Shown here piece by piece: positions 1 to 6,055 of a DNA stretch of 6,495 nt; within the stretch, counting starts at the first letter, position 1; every line of letters starts with the position of its first letter. The notes under the pieces are model-generated. The model ran no database searches. It had not been told where the DNA came from and worked only from the letters and a program-made list of their open reading frames with translations. Source of the DNA: Candidatus Delongbacteria bacterium. Its GTDB lineage: Bacteria > Bacteroidota > Bacteroidia > Bacteroidales > ML635J-15. The position numbers and the translations under genes were made by a program. Location: positions 1-6,495 of the forward strand of contig JAQIDD010000287.1 of NCBI GenBank assembly GCA_027858215.1. The letters run 5' to 3'.

Positions 1-371
1 AGGTAAATTCCATAAATATCGTTTTGAAAAACAGCATCAACACTTGCATCGCTAAAATAAATATAACCCCATGCACCTGCGGTATCAACAGTATTTGATG
101 TAAATGTAATACTGTCGCTGCTTGTGCCCTGAGCAATTAATGTTCCGTCAATTTGCATAGATAGCCCGCTGTTAAATTTTACTATAACTCCCGGCTCAAT
201 TGTTAAGGCAACCCCATTATTAACAAGAATGTTTCCCGTAACAATATATGGGCTATTGGCAAATGTCCAAACTGTGTTAGAAGATACTAATCCGCTAACA
301 TCTGTTGCAAAAGTACTCACTGTTGCAAAAGTGAGTATAAGAATTGCGATAAAAGTAAATATTGTTTTCAT
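1..371 (-). CDS. Secreted protein with parallel beta-helix-type N-terminal repeat region (partial, 5' end only)
   Basis: An open frame starts at an ATG at 371-369 and stays open to the left edge, giving 123 residues with the C-terminal part outside the window. Residues 1-22 form a signal peptide: MKT, then a hydrophobic stretch, with likely cleavage after VSTFA before TDVSG. There is no lipobox cysteine, so signal peptidase I processing is expected. Residues 39-93 carry the pattern NSPYIV..(N)ILVNNG, then LTIEPGVIVKF, then IDGTLIAQGT and ITFTS. This is the typical opening of right-handed parallel beta-helix surface or secreted proteins of Bacteroidota, in which short G/N-rich turns alternate with beta strands. 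Such proteins are often long and end in a type IX secretion sorting domain, but that part cannot be seen here. Exact role unknown; adhesion or polysaccharide binding is only a guess. No Shine-Dalgarno motif precedes the start. Confidence 0.85.
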   Translation of the reverse strand, partial: MKTIFTFIAILILTFATVSTFATDVSGLVSSNTVWTFANSPYIVTGNILVNNGVALTIEPGVIVKFNSGLSMQIDGTLIAQGTSSDSITFTSNTVDTAGAWGYIYFSDASVDAVFQNDIYGIY

Positions 372-430
372 CTTGCTTTTGTCAGTGTTTATCGTGCTGA
401 CGCCGCACTTTTAAATTTGCAATTATTTGT

Positions 431-438
431 CAAAGTTA
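431..438 (-). promoter_or_regulatory. Possible Bacteroidota -7 box (TAnnTTTG) for the beta-helix gene
   Basis: Read on the minus strand, 438-431 is TAACTTTG, an exact match to the Bacteroidota -7 consensus TAnnTTTG. Transcription would start roughly 50 bases before the ATG at 371. No clear TTG -33 element is seen at the expected distance (around 457-467), so this rests on the -7 match and position only. Confidence 0.35.
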
Positions 439-464
439 CTTCTTTCGTTTTCTTGGTTGCATAT

Positions 465-533
465 AACTCGTTTATCCCCACACAAAAAGTGCTTATATTT
501 TTCATCTAAGCGTGTATATCCACACCTGTTGTT
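465..533 (-). repeat. Imperfect repeat copy A, attC-like
   Basis: This ~69-bp element resembles 1061-1127. The first 24 bases (465-488 against 1061-1084) match at 21 positions and the last 14 (520-533 against 1114-1127) match at 12, with a poorly conserved centre that differs by 2 bases in length. Read on the minus strand it starts near TTAACAACAGG and ends with GAGTTATATGC. It can fold as a long imperfect hairpin: GCTTA/TAAGC around an 11-base loop, then ACAC/GTGT after an asymmetric bulge. TAAC and GTTA near the two ends, plus a bulged stem, recall integron attC sites (for example GTTATGC in the Vibrio cholerae repeat). The strict RYYYAAC and GTTRRRY core boxes are not perfectly matched. 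It lies 3' of the Fic-like remnant on the same strand. It may instead be an unclassified intergenic repeat. Confidence 0.55.
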
Positions 534-547
534 AAGGTTTATTTGTC

Positions 548-865
548 GAGTTTCACAAGGTTGTTGATGAAAACTTGAATTATCATTTTGCTTCAAATTT
601 AGTATTTTATTTTAAACTCCAAAGGATTTTGATTAAAAATTTAAGGTTTTACGTGCCCGGCTATGAGCGGTGCGGGTTTTGAAAACTTTCACATCGTAAC
701 TACCGGTGTGCTTTATTATTGTTTTCATTTCGTAATTAACTCTTTCAGCCAGCATTGCTTATGAGCCTGTATTATCCGTCATAATTTAACTTATACTTAG
801 TTCCCTTCTTTTCTCCAATATTCAATGGGGCAAATGATACAATAATAGTGCAATTATGATGCAAT
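548..865. other. Gene-free AT-rich interval
   Basis: No convincing coding region, RNA gene or terminator is seen here. The stretch is mostly AT-rich, with a short GC-richer patch around 655-680. The only open frame of note is a 40-codon minus-strand ORF (755-633), which starts directly after a stop and shows no recognised motif. In the minus-strand direction this interval would be the 3' trailer between the Fic-like remnant and repeat A, so it may be further decayed cassette DNA. Confidence 0.5.
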
Positions 866-1051
866 TTACAGTTTATAAAATGAACCAGCTCCTTTTGTGC
901 CAGAAGATTACAAAATATCTTTTTCAACCAGATCTTTTAAATCTCTCGTTGCAGTCATTCTTGCCACTGCAACCAATTCTTGATGTTCCTTTCAGGATAT
1001 TTTCAGCAGAGATAGCAAAACATCATTTCTGGCGGATACTCTTTTATAACA
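866..1051 (-). pseudogene. Decayed C-terminal winged-helix fragment, Fic-family-like
   Basis: One minus-strand frame reads RVSARNDVLLSLLKIS, a TGA stop (994-992), KEHQELVAVARM, TATRDLKDLVEKDIL, a TAA stop (910-908), SSGTKGAGSFYKL, then a final TAA (868-866). The order 'R..VL.LL ... KE.QEL..V.R.TATRDL.DLVE..IL ... GTKG.GSFYKL' is the winged helix that closes many Fic-domain proteins: the recognition helix is TATRDLKDLVE and the wing ends in YKL. The Fic catalytic motif HPFxxGN would lie upstream and is absent, because homology ends where repeat B begins. Two in-frame stops plus loss of the 5' part make this a pseudogene. The same winged helix also closes some AlbA-type ATP-binding regulators, so the family call is less certain than the fold call. 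Intact relatives modify target proteins, usually by AMPylation, and often belong to toxin or regulatory modules. Confidence 0.75.
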
Positions 1052-1060
1052 ATGAACGGC

Positions 1061-1127
1061 AACTCCCTTATCGCCACACAAAAACTGTGAAATAATCAAT
1101 TTATGATGTATATCCACTCCTATTGTT
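1061..1127 (-). repeat. Imperfect repeat copy B, attC-like
   Basis: This is the second, more diverged copy of the element at 465-533, in the same orientation and about 595 bases away. Conserved blocks are AACTC..TTATC.CCACACAA, followed by AAA (1061-1084), and CCACTCCTATTGTT (1114-1127). The central hairpin is much weaker than in copy A. Its low-coordinate end abuts the Fic-like remnant, so the remnant is cut off exactly where the repeat starts. Confidence 0.5.
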
Positions 1128-1236
1128 GCTGATACTTATTGCCAAACATAAAAGTAATTATTCCGTTTCACAATGTGTATAATTTGAGTGTCCGGAAATA
1201 TTTATGAACAATCAGGAAAACAAAAACTGATTCTTT

Positions 1237-1268
1237 TTGGACTGGATTGATATTATTTGTTTATTTTG
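1237..1268 (+). promoter_or_regulatory. Possible promoter of the lipocalin-like/AsmA operon
   Basis: A TTG (1237-1239, inside a TTTTTGG run) and TATTTTG (1262-1268) lie about 22 bases apart. They resemble the Bacteroidota -33 TTG and -7 TAnnTTTG elements with one base missing from the -7 spacing. The implied leader to the ATG at 1303 is about 25-30 bases. A second imperfect match, TATAATTTG at 1178-1186, lies further upstream. Neither is an exact consensus. Confidence 0.3.
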
Positions 1269-1302
1269 TAGAGTTAAATTTTAATAACTAATTTTTTGTC
1301 AT

Positions 1303-1686
1303 ATGAATAAGAATAGAAGCTTACTTAAAGCAGGTCTTGCCATTTTGTCTTTTATTGGCTTATCTTTTTTCGTTTCTAGTGAACCGGCAGAACCCACCTC
1401 TTTTGATGAATCATTATTGCATGGGAAATGGGTAGAAGGAACTGTGTATGAACGATATAATGCTGACAAAACTGGCTATACATGGGATACTGCAGATGAT
1501 GTTTCAGAAGAAGAAGCGCAGGATTTTACCTGGAGCTTAGACGAGGATCAATTGGTCCAGATCCATATTATGGAAATTGGAGGTAATATCCCTAAAACTT
1601 ATACTGTTACCGAGCTTACTGAAACAAATCTCACTTATAAAGACGATTACGGTGCGACACATAATTACACAAAGGTTCAGGAATGA
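1303..1686 (+). CDS. Small exported lipocalin-like protein
   Basis: This encodes 127 residues. Residues 1-26 are a signal peptide: MNKNR, a hydrophobic run LLKAGLAILSFIGLSFF, then VSSEPAEP. There is no cysteine anywhere, so it is a soluble periplasmic or secreted protein rather than a lipoprotein. After cleavage, LLHGKWVEG (G41, W43) matches the GxW start of a lipocalin-like barrel. It is followed by alternating strands such as FTWSLDEDQLVQIHIM and TYTVTELTETNLTYKDD, and the C-terminal ...HNYTKV. This is the layout of the short 'lipocalin-like domain' proteins common in Bacteroidota, which usually measure about 100-140 residues. The ligand is unknown. The ATG at 1303 is chosen because it gives a complete signal peptide; no Shine-Dalgarno is seen. 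It lies 53 bases upstream of the AsmA-family gene on the same strand with no strong terminator between, so co-transcription is likely. The mature part is acidic. Confidence 0.75.
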   Translation: MNKNRSLLKAGLAILSFIGLSFFVSSEPAEPTSFDESLLHGKWVEGTVYERYNADKTGYTWDTADDVSEEEAQDFTWSLDEDQLVQIHIMEIGGNIPKTYTVTELTETNLTYKDDYGATHNYTKVQE

Positions 1687-1739
1687 AATCGATAGCTCAT
1701 CTATCTCTTTACAGGTTTTGTGATTAACACGAATAAAGC

Positions 1740-4700
1740 ATGAAAAAAACGCTCAGAATTTTTAAGAATTCAATGATAGCACTGCTATTGTTAATTATAA
1801 TTGGTGTTATAATCACAATGTGGTTCGTTTTAACCCCGGCGAGAATTACGCCCATCGTTTCCAATCAGGCAAACAAGCTGTTAAACTGTGAAGTCAGGAT
1901 AGGAACCGTTGATTTAACATTTTTCAAGACATTTCCCAAACTTGGGCTTCATGTTGAGAATCTCACATTGATTAATCCCACAAAAGGCGCTCAATCTGAT
2001 ACCCTGGCACATTTTGATGATTTTATTGCAACAATTGACCATAAAGAATGGCGGAAAAATAAGTCCGTTGTTCTGAATGAAATCCATCTGAAAAATGGTG
2101 CGGCAAATGTGTATATCGATAGTTTGGGAAATACCAATTATGATATCTATCAAGCAACAGATGATAAAGAAGCCGGGGAAAAGACAAGTCCGGAACTGCC
2201 GGATTTAATTGATGTTCAAAAAATCGAAATAGAAAATTTAAAAGCGAATTATATTGACGAACAAAGCAGAACAAAAGCGAAAATTACCAATCTTAATTTC
2301 TCAATGCGCGCAAAATACAAGAAAGCATCCGGGAATGCTAAAATGAATCTTGATATTGATAATGTACAATATTCAGTAAATGACAGCTCACCGATGGCTG
2401 CCAACATTGATGATTTCACTTTTTTTGTCGATGGCAATATTGCTGATAAGATGCTTGAAGGCGTTGTAAAAACCGAAATAAAATCAATCTCATTTTCAAC
2501 AAAAGACACAGCATATCTCGACTCAACAAATCTGCGTTTGAATGCGCCCCTGTCAATTGACATGGATGATGAAAGCATCACATTAACAAAAACCGAGCTG
2601 GCAATTAACACACTGGAATTTGTCCTTGACGGATGGGCAAAACGCGGTGCTGAAAGTGACATCGAAATGGATATGAATCTAATTACTGAACGATGGGGAC
2701 TGGATGACATATTTGCCTTGATTCCGGAAGATTATCAGCACTTGGTATCTGATATTCATTTTGATGGCGATATCAGGATTTCAGGAAGAGCAAACGGGTT
2801 TTATAATGACACGTCAATGCCAATAATAAACACAAATTTAAAAGTTAATAACCTGAATGGCACCTATGCAGACCTGCCATACAAATTTTCGAATACAAAT
2901 GCCGATATCAACCTTGATCTTATCACAAATACCGATAAAGCAGATGTGATCATAAACAATCTGAGTACCATCTTAAACAACAATGCGTTAAAATGCAGTG
3001 GTTCCATCAAAGATGCTACGGGATCACAACAGTGTGATCTTTCACTGCTTGCTAACATTAACCTTCAGGAAATCAAATCATTTTTGCCTGACAGTTTAAA
3101 TGTTGATATGTCGGGAATTGCAGATTGCAATTTTAACATCAATGCACGCCTTGAAGATTTGGTCAATACGGATCTAAGTAAAATCAAGTCAACCGGGCGT
3201 ATTAACTTTACGGATTTAAAGGCCTTGTATCAGGACAGTATGTATGTGGAATCAGCGAGTCTTTCGCTTGGGTATCAACTTCCGAGTCCGAATATGGCAA
3301 GCAATGATGCATTCAATGAACTCATTCAGGCCACACTATCAAGTCCTGAATTAAACATAACAATCACTGACAGTGTAAACACACTTGCCACGGCTACTGC
3401 GGCAGATTTGACATTGGGTTTATCCAATGTAATGGACACAAGCGTACAGCCGTCAATGGGACTGGATTTTGCATTTGACTACCTCTCTGCCGAAATGGAT
3501 ACCATAAAGGCTGAAATCATTCAACCCAAAGGTTTTGCCAGCTATTATCAGCCCGAAAACAATAAAAATGTATCTCTAAACCTGTCATATCAAAGCAATG
3601 GTATAAATGCCATCCTTGGGGAATATGCATCAATAAACACAGAGTTTATTACCGTATTAGCAAACGCTACCCAGGATACGACACAGGAAAATCCACTGTT
3701 GCAATGGAGTCCGAACGTAAATGTCGATTTTAACAGTGGTAAAATTCAACTTGCCGATTTACTGTATGATGTGAACATCCCTCAAATTAAGTTCGATTTT
3801 ACGCCTGAGGAGTTTTACATTGAAAACAGCCGGTTTGAAATCGGGGAATCAGATTTCAACTTAACAGGCAGCATTAAAAACTTTGACAAATATTTCAGAG
3901 ATGAAGGATTACTCACGGGGAATTTAGATTTTATTTCGGAAGAAGCAGACATCGATCAATTGATGGAATTGATTGATGGCATGGGCTCAAAAGACACCAG
4001 CTCAACAGAAACACAAACACCTGATCCTGAAATGGCCGAAGCCGCAAGCTCTGAAAGTGATGCAGATCCGTTTATGGTTCCCAAAGGCATTGACATTACA
4101 TTGAATGTAAATGTCGAAAAATCACACATAAACAATTCTCAGTTAAACGATTTAGGCGGCACCCTGGTTTGCAAGGACGGCACCCTGGTGCTTAAACAAA
4201 TGGGTTTCACCAACGATGCAGGCCGGATATTGTTAACAGCAATTTATCGTCCCGAACGTAGAAATCATTTATATACCGGGGTGGATTTACATTTTCTTGA
4301 TGTTAATATTTCGGAAATGCTGGAAATCATTCCTGAGCTTGATACGGTTGTTCCGATGTTGAAATCTTTTGCCGGAAGAGCAGAATGTCACATTGCGGGT
4401 GAGATGTATATGAAATCAAATTATGAGACCAAATATTCAACGCTTCGGGGTGCTCTTGCTATCGAAGGTGAAGACCTTGTTTTGCTCGACAATGAAACCT
4501 TTGAAAAAATATCAAAACAACTTATGTTTAACAATAAAACCGAAAATGTGATTGACAGCATGAATATGCAATTGACGGTTTTCAGAAAAGAAGTTGATGT
4601 GTATCCATTTCTTATTCACATGGATAAGTACAAGGCCGTTGTTTCAGCCCGTTATAATTTAGATAACAGGTACAATGCTCACATCGAAACTCTGGCTCCG

Positions 4701-4892
4701 GTTCGTTTAGCTCTGCAAGTGAAAAACAGCGAGGAAGATCCGGATAAGCTAGCGTACGAGTTGGTTAAGAAAAAGAATAAAACCATGTACAACCCCGAAA
4801 AAGCAACAGCCATACAGGAACGAACGCTGTATCTGAAAAAACTCATATCCGACTCCCTAAAGGAAAATGTGGATAAATACGATACGGAATAG
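1740..4892 (+). CDS. AsmA-family inner-membrane-anchored periplasmic protein
   Basis: This encodes 1050 residues. Residues 1-10 are basic and residues 11-31 form one membrane helix (SMIALLLLIIIGVIITMWFV). The rest should lie in the periplasm. Residues 32-200 show the AsmA N-terminal pattern: LTPARITPIVSNQANKLLNC, then VRIGTVDLTFFKTFPKLGLH and VENLTLINP. A long beta-rich repetitive middle follows, as in chorein-like grooves. A Ser/Thr/Glu-rich linker (about 748-777) leads to an AsmA-like C-terminal region (about 779-1000) that includes LNDLGGTLVCKDGTLVLKQM, ETFEKISKQLMF and VDVYPFLIHMDKYKAVVSA. The tail (1000-1050) is charged and helical. The family includes AsmA, TamB and YhdP, which hold outer-membrane lipid and protein homeostasis and are thought to bridge lipid flow between membranes; that role is inferred here. 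Length fits Bacteroidota members of the family, which often exceed 800 residues. The gene is intact. No Shine-Dalgarno and no separate promoter was seen, so expression is probably from upstream of 1303. Confidence 0.88.
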   Translation: MKKTLRIFKNSMIALLLLIIIGVIITMWFVLTPARITPIVSNQANKLLNCEVRIGTVDLTFFKTFPKLGLHVENLTLINPTKGAQSDTLAHFDDFIATIDHKEWRKNKSVVLNEIHLKNGAANVYIDSLGNTNYDIYQATDDKEAGEKTSPELPDLIDVQKIEIENLKANYIDEQSRTKAKITNLNFSMRAKYKKASGNAKMNLDIDNVQYSVNDSSPMAANIDDFTFFVDGNIADKMLEGVVKTEIKSISFSTKDTAYLDSTNLRLNAPLSIDMDDESITLTKTELAINTLEFVLDGWAKRGAESDIEMDMNLITERWGLDDIFALIPEDYQHLVSDIHFDGDIRISGRANGFYNDTSMPIINTNLKVNNLNGTYADLPYKFSNTNADINLDLITNTDKADVIINNLSTILNNNALKCSGSIKDATGSQQCDLSLLANINLQEIKSFLPDSLNVDMSGIADCNFNINARLEDLVNTDLSKIKSTGRINFTDLKALYQDSMYVESASLSLGYQLPSPNMASNDAFNELIQATLSSPELNITITDSVNTLATATAADLTLGLSNVMDTSVQPSMGLDFAFDYLSAEMDTIKAEIIQPKGFASYYQPENNKNVSLNLSYQSNGINAILGEYASINTEFITVLANATQDTTQENPLLQWSPNVNVDFNSGKIQLADLLYDVNIPQIKFDFTPEEFYIENSRFEIGESDFNLTGSIKNFDKYFRDEGLLTGNLDFISEEADIDQLMELIDGMGSKDTSSTETQTPDPEMAEAASSESDADPFMVPKGIDITLNVNVEKSHINNSQLNDLGGTLVCKDGTLVLKQMGFTNDAGRILLTAIYRPERRNHLYTGVDLHFLDVNISEMLEIIPELDTVVPMLKSFAGRAECHIAGEMYMKSNYETKYSTLRGALAIEGEDLVLLDNETFEKISKQLMFNNKTENVIDSMNMQLTVFRKEVDVYPFLIHMDKYKAVVSARYNLDNRYNAHIETLAPVRLALQVKNSEEDPDKLAYELVKKKNKTMYNPEKATAIQERTLYLKKLISDSLKENVDKYDTE

Positions 4893-4948
4893 GTTTGGGG
4901 GTGGAAAATTTTAAGTCAGTTCAGATTCGGGCGTAGAGATTTACACAC

Positions 4949-4973
4949 AACTCATTTATAATAACCACACCTC
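4949..4973 (-). repeat. Half-copy resembling repeats A and B
   Basis: The plus-strand text AACTCATTTAT, then AATAA, then CCACACC matches the AACTCGTTTAT...CCACAC start of repeat A, with three extra bases inside. On the minus strand it reads GGTGTGG...ATAAATGAGTT followed by GTGTG. The second conserved box of repeats A and B is not found at the same distance. A TTAACAATAAAACC stretch further out (minus strand, about 5096-5083) can pair with GGTTATT in this half site, with a two-base bulge, so a longer ~150-bp attC-like fold is possible but weak. Confidence 0.35.
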
Positions 4974-5238
4974 AATCATGTGTACCTTTTTGTACCCATT
5001 TAAAAACTCAACCAAACCAAGCTCTTCCGCTCCCTCCTTTTCTTTCCTGTTCTTCTCTGTCATGTTGCAGCTTGTGCCAGGTTTTATTGTTAATAAACAC
5101 ACGAATATTAGAAAATAAAGGGTAAAAACTAAAGTGTGCGGGAAAAGATTTCAACTAAGGGTTGAACACCATTTCAGATACCCTGGGGGATATCCTACAC
5201 ATGTGGTTACATGCCCGGGTGTGTGTTGTATTGGTTGG

Positions 5239-5260
5239 GGAGCGGTTTGATAAACGTTCC
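5239..5260. other. Hairpin with a bulged G
   Basis: The bases GGAGCG-G-TTT / AAACGTTCC form a 9-bp stem, with one G-T pair and one extrahelical G, around the tri-loop GAT. It is not followed by a T-run on either strand, so it is not a standard terminator. It sits inside a palindrome-dense block that also contains GGATATCC (5188-5195), CACATGTG (5198-5205), CCCGGG (5214-5219) and a GCGC/GCGC stem (5278-5292). Function unknown: a structured RNA, an intergenic repeat or a recombination site are all open. Confidence 0.45.
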
Positions 5261-5356
5261 GCAAATATGTATCAGCTGCGCTTCCCTGGCGCGTCTTGCT
5301 CACAGGCTTTCTCTAAACGTCAGAAAGTAAACTCCTGAGTAAGGAAAAATGGGTCA

Positions 5357-6055
5357 TCAAAGTTTAATTGGAAATTGTTTATAAAACTCAAAGAGGCTAA
5401 TTATTTCCTGTCGTAATTTATTGCGGACAAATGCTTTTAATTCAGGATTTACAAGTTCCCCCAATCCATCAAGAAGATGTTTGTTTGGCATTTTTTCAAT
5501 CGTTTGTATGCATGTGTCTAAGTACTCTGTTAAGTCTTGATTCATGCGGGTTTGAATGATTTTTTCATTGATTGGGGTTTGTTGGCTCATCAAAAACCAG
5601 GTATCGAAAATATCCCGATTTGTAATGCTTGCTCTATCTGTAAGCGCACAGAGTTTATGGGAAAACATATCGCTCTTGGTCATGACTTTGACATGAATTC
5701 CCAATAGATTTTTTATTTCATACTGATCCTCAAATTGTCGATGAGATACTTCAATTTTTAATTTTCGCTCATGTTGCCCATAATCTAGAACAAGGATATC
5801 TCCGTAAAACTTTCTTGCTTCATCATGAATCTTTCCATGTGTAAGACATAATTGTCGCAGTTTGTTATATACTGATGCACTGTTGCTGGTATCCAATAAA
5901 TTGAAATCCAAAGCAACGGAAAACCTGGGTAAATCATAAAAAAACATAAGCGCAGTTCCTCCCTTAAACCCAAGGTTTTTACTCAATTCAGCATCAGAAT
6001 ATATGGATTTTAGTAGCTGCAAAAGGTGAAATTTATGTTTGTTGATGTCCATCAT
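5357..6055 (-). CDS. AbiEii-family nucleotidyltransferase toxin, with altered DxD motif
   Basis: This encodes 232 residues. The N-terminal motif FKGGTALMFFYDLPRFSV (residues 30-47) is the GG[ST] nucleotide-binding signature of AbiEii/AbiGii toxins. The core continues with KLKIEVSHR (98-106, third acidic site probably E102) and KSDMFSHKLCALTDR...NRDIFDTWFL (127-155), including K134, R141, R147-D148 and D151, as in the family motif Kl.Al..R...RD..D. Family members transfer nucleotides; some (MenT) modify the tRNA 3' end and block translation, giving phage defence or growth arrest. Here residues 47-51 read VALDF where the family usually has (V)DLDF, so the first catalytic aspartate is alanine (A48, codon GCT). 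The frame is otherwise intact and of normal length, so the protein may be catalytically weak or dead. The start ATG (6055-6053) overlaps the antitoxin stop as ATGA, and a second ATG follows immediately; translation is probably coupled. Confidence 0.87.
   Translation of the reverse strand: MMDINKHKFHLLQLLKSIYSDAELSKNLGFKGGTALMFFYDLPRFSVALDFNLLDTSNSASVYNKLRQLCLTHGKIHDEARKFYGDILVLDYGQHERKLKIEVSHRQFEDQYEIKNLLGIHVKVMTKSDMFSHKLCALTDRASITNRDIFDTWFLMSQQTPINEKIIQTRMNQDLTEYLDTCIQTIEKMPNKHLLDGLGELVNPELKAFVRNKLRQEIISLFEFYKQFPIKL

Larger units (their letters stand above)
4893..5356. other. Gene-free interval between convergent genes
   Basis: This 464-base stretch separates the 3' ends of the AsmA-family gene (plus) and the AbiEii-like gene (minus). 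No classic GC hairpin plus T-run terminator is evident for either. In order it holds: a repeat-like half site (4949-4973); a short direct repeat GTACC-TTTTT-GTACC (4982-4996); a pyrimidine-rich tract with only three purines in 39 bases (5022-5060); an AT-rich hairpin with a bulge (5081-5098); and a GC-richer palindrome-dense block (about 5166-5330). Open frames in it are short and unrecognised. Confidence 0.6.

Noticed and set aside
229..414. Plus-strand ORF of 61 codons with a hydrophobic C-terminus
   Set aside because: It is antisense to the signal peptide and beta-helix region of the partial minus-strand gene; the hydrophobicity reflects the complement of the signal-peptide codons.
633..755. 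Minus-strand ORF of 40 codons (starts MLAERVNYEMKT)
   Set aside because: It reads like plausible protein but begins immediately after a stop, has no motif and no start signal, and lies in decayed trailer DNA. Too weak to call a gene.
856..1095. Plus-strand ORF of 79 codons
   Set aside because: It lies antisense to the winged-helix remnant, has no recognisable motif and no promoter, and overlaps repeat B. It is a shadow of the decayed minus-strand gene.
1691..1710. Possible terminator between the lipocalin-like and AsmA genes (GATAG/CTATC hairpin followed by TCTTT)
   Set aside because: A 5-bp AT-rich stem and a broken T-tract are too weak; the two genes are more likely co-transcribed.
1914..3058. 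Several minus-strand ORFs of 64-153 codons inside the AsmA-family gene
   Set aside because: All are antisense to a long gene with clear family features and show no protein-like motifs.
4956..5063. Minus-strand ORF of 35 codons (starts MTEKNRKEKEGAEE)
   Set aside because: Its charged start is just the complement of the pyrimidine tract, and its end overlaps the repeat-like half site. No motif or start signal supports translation.
5166..5330. 55-codon open frame on the plus strand through the palindromic block
   Set aside because: It has an internal ATG at 5211 only, no recognised similarity and no start signal; the palindromes suggest a non-coding element.
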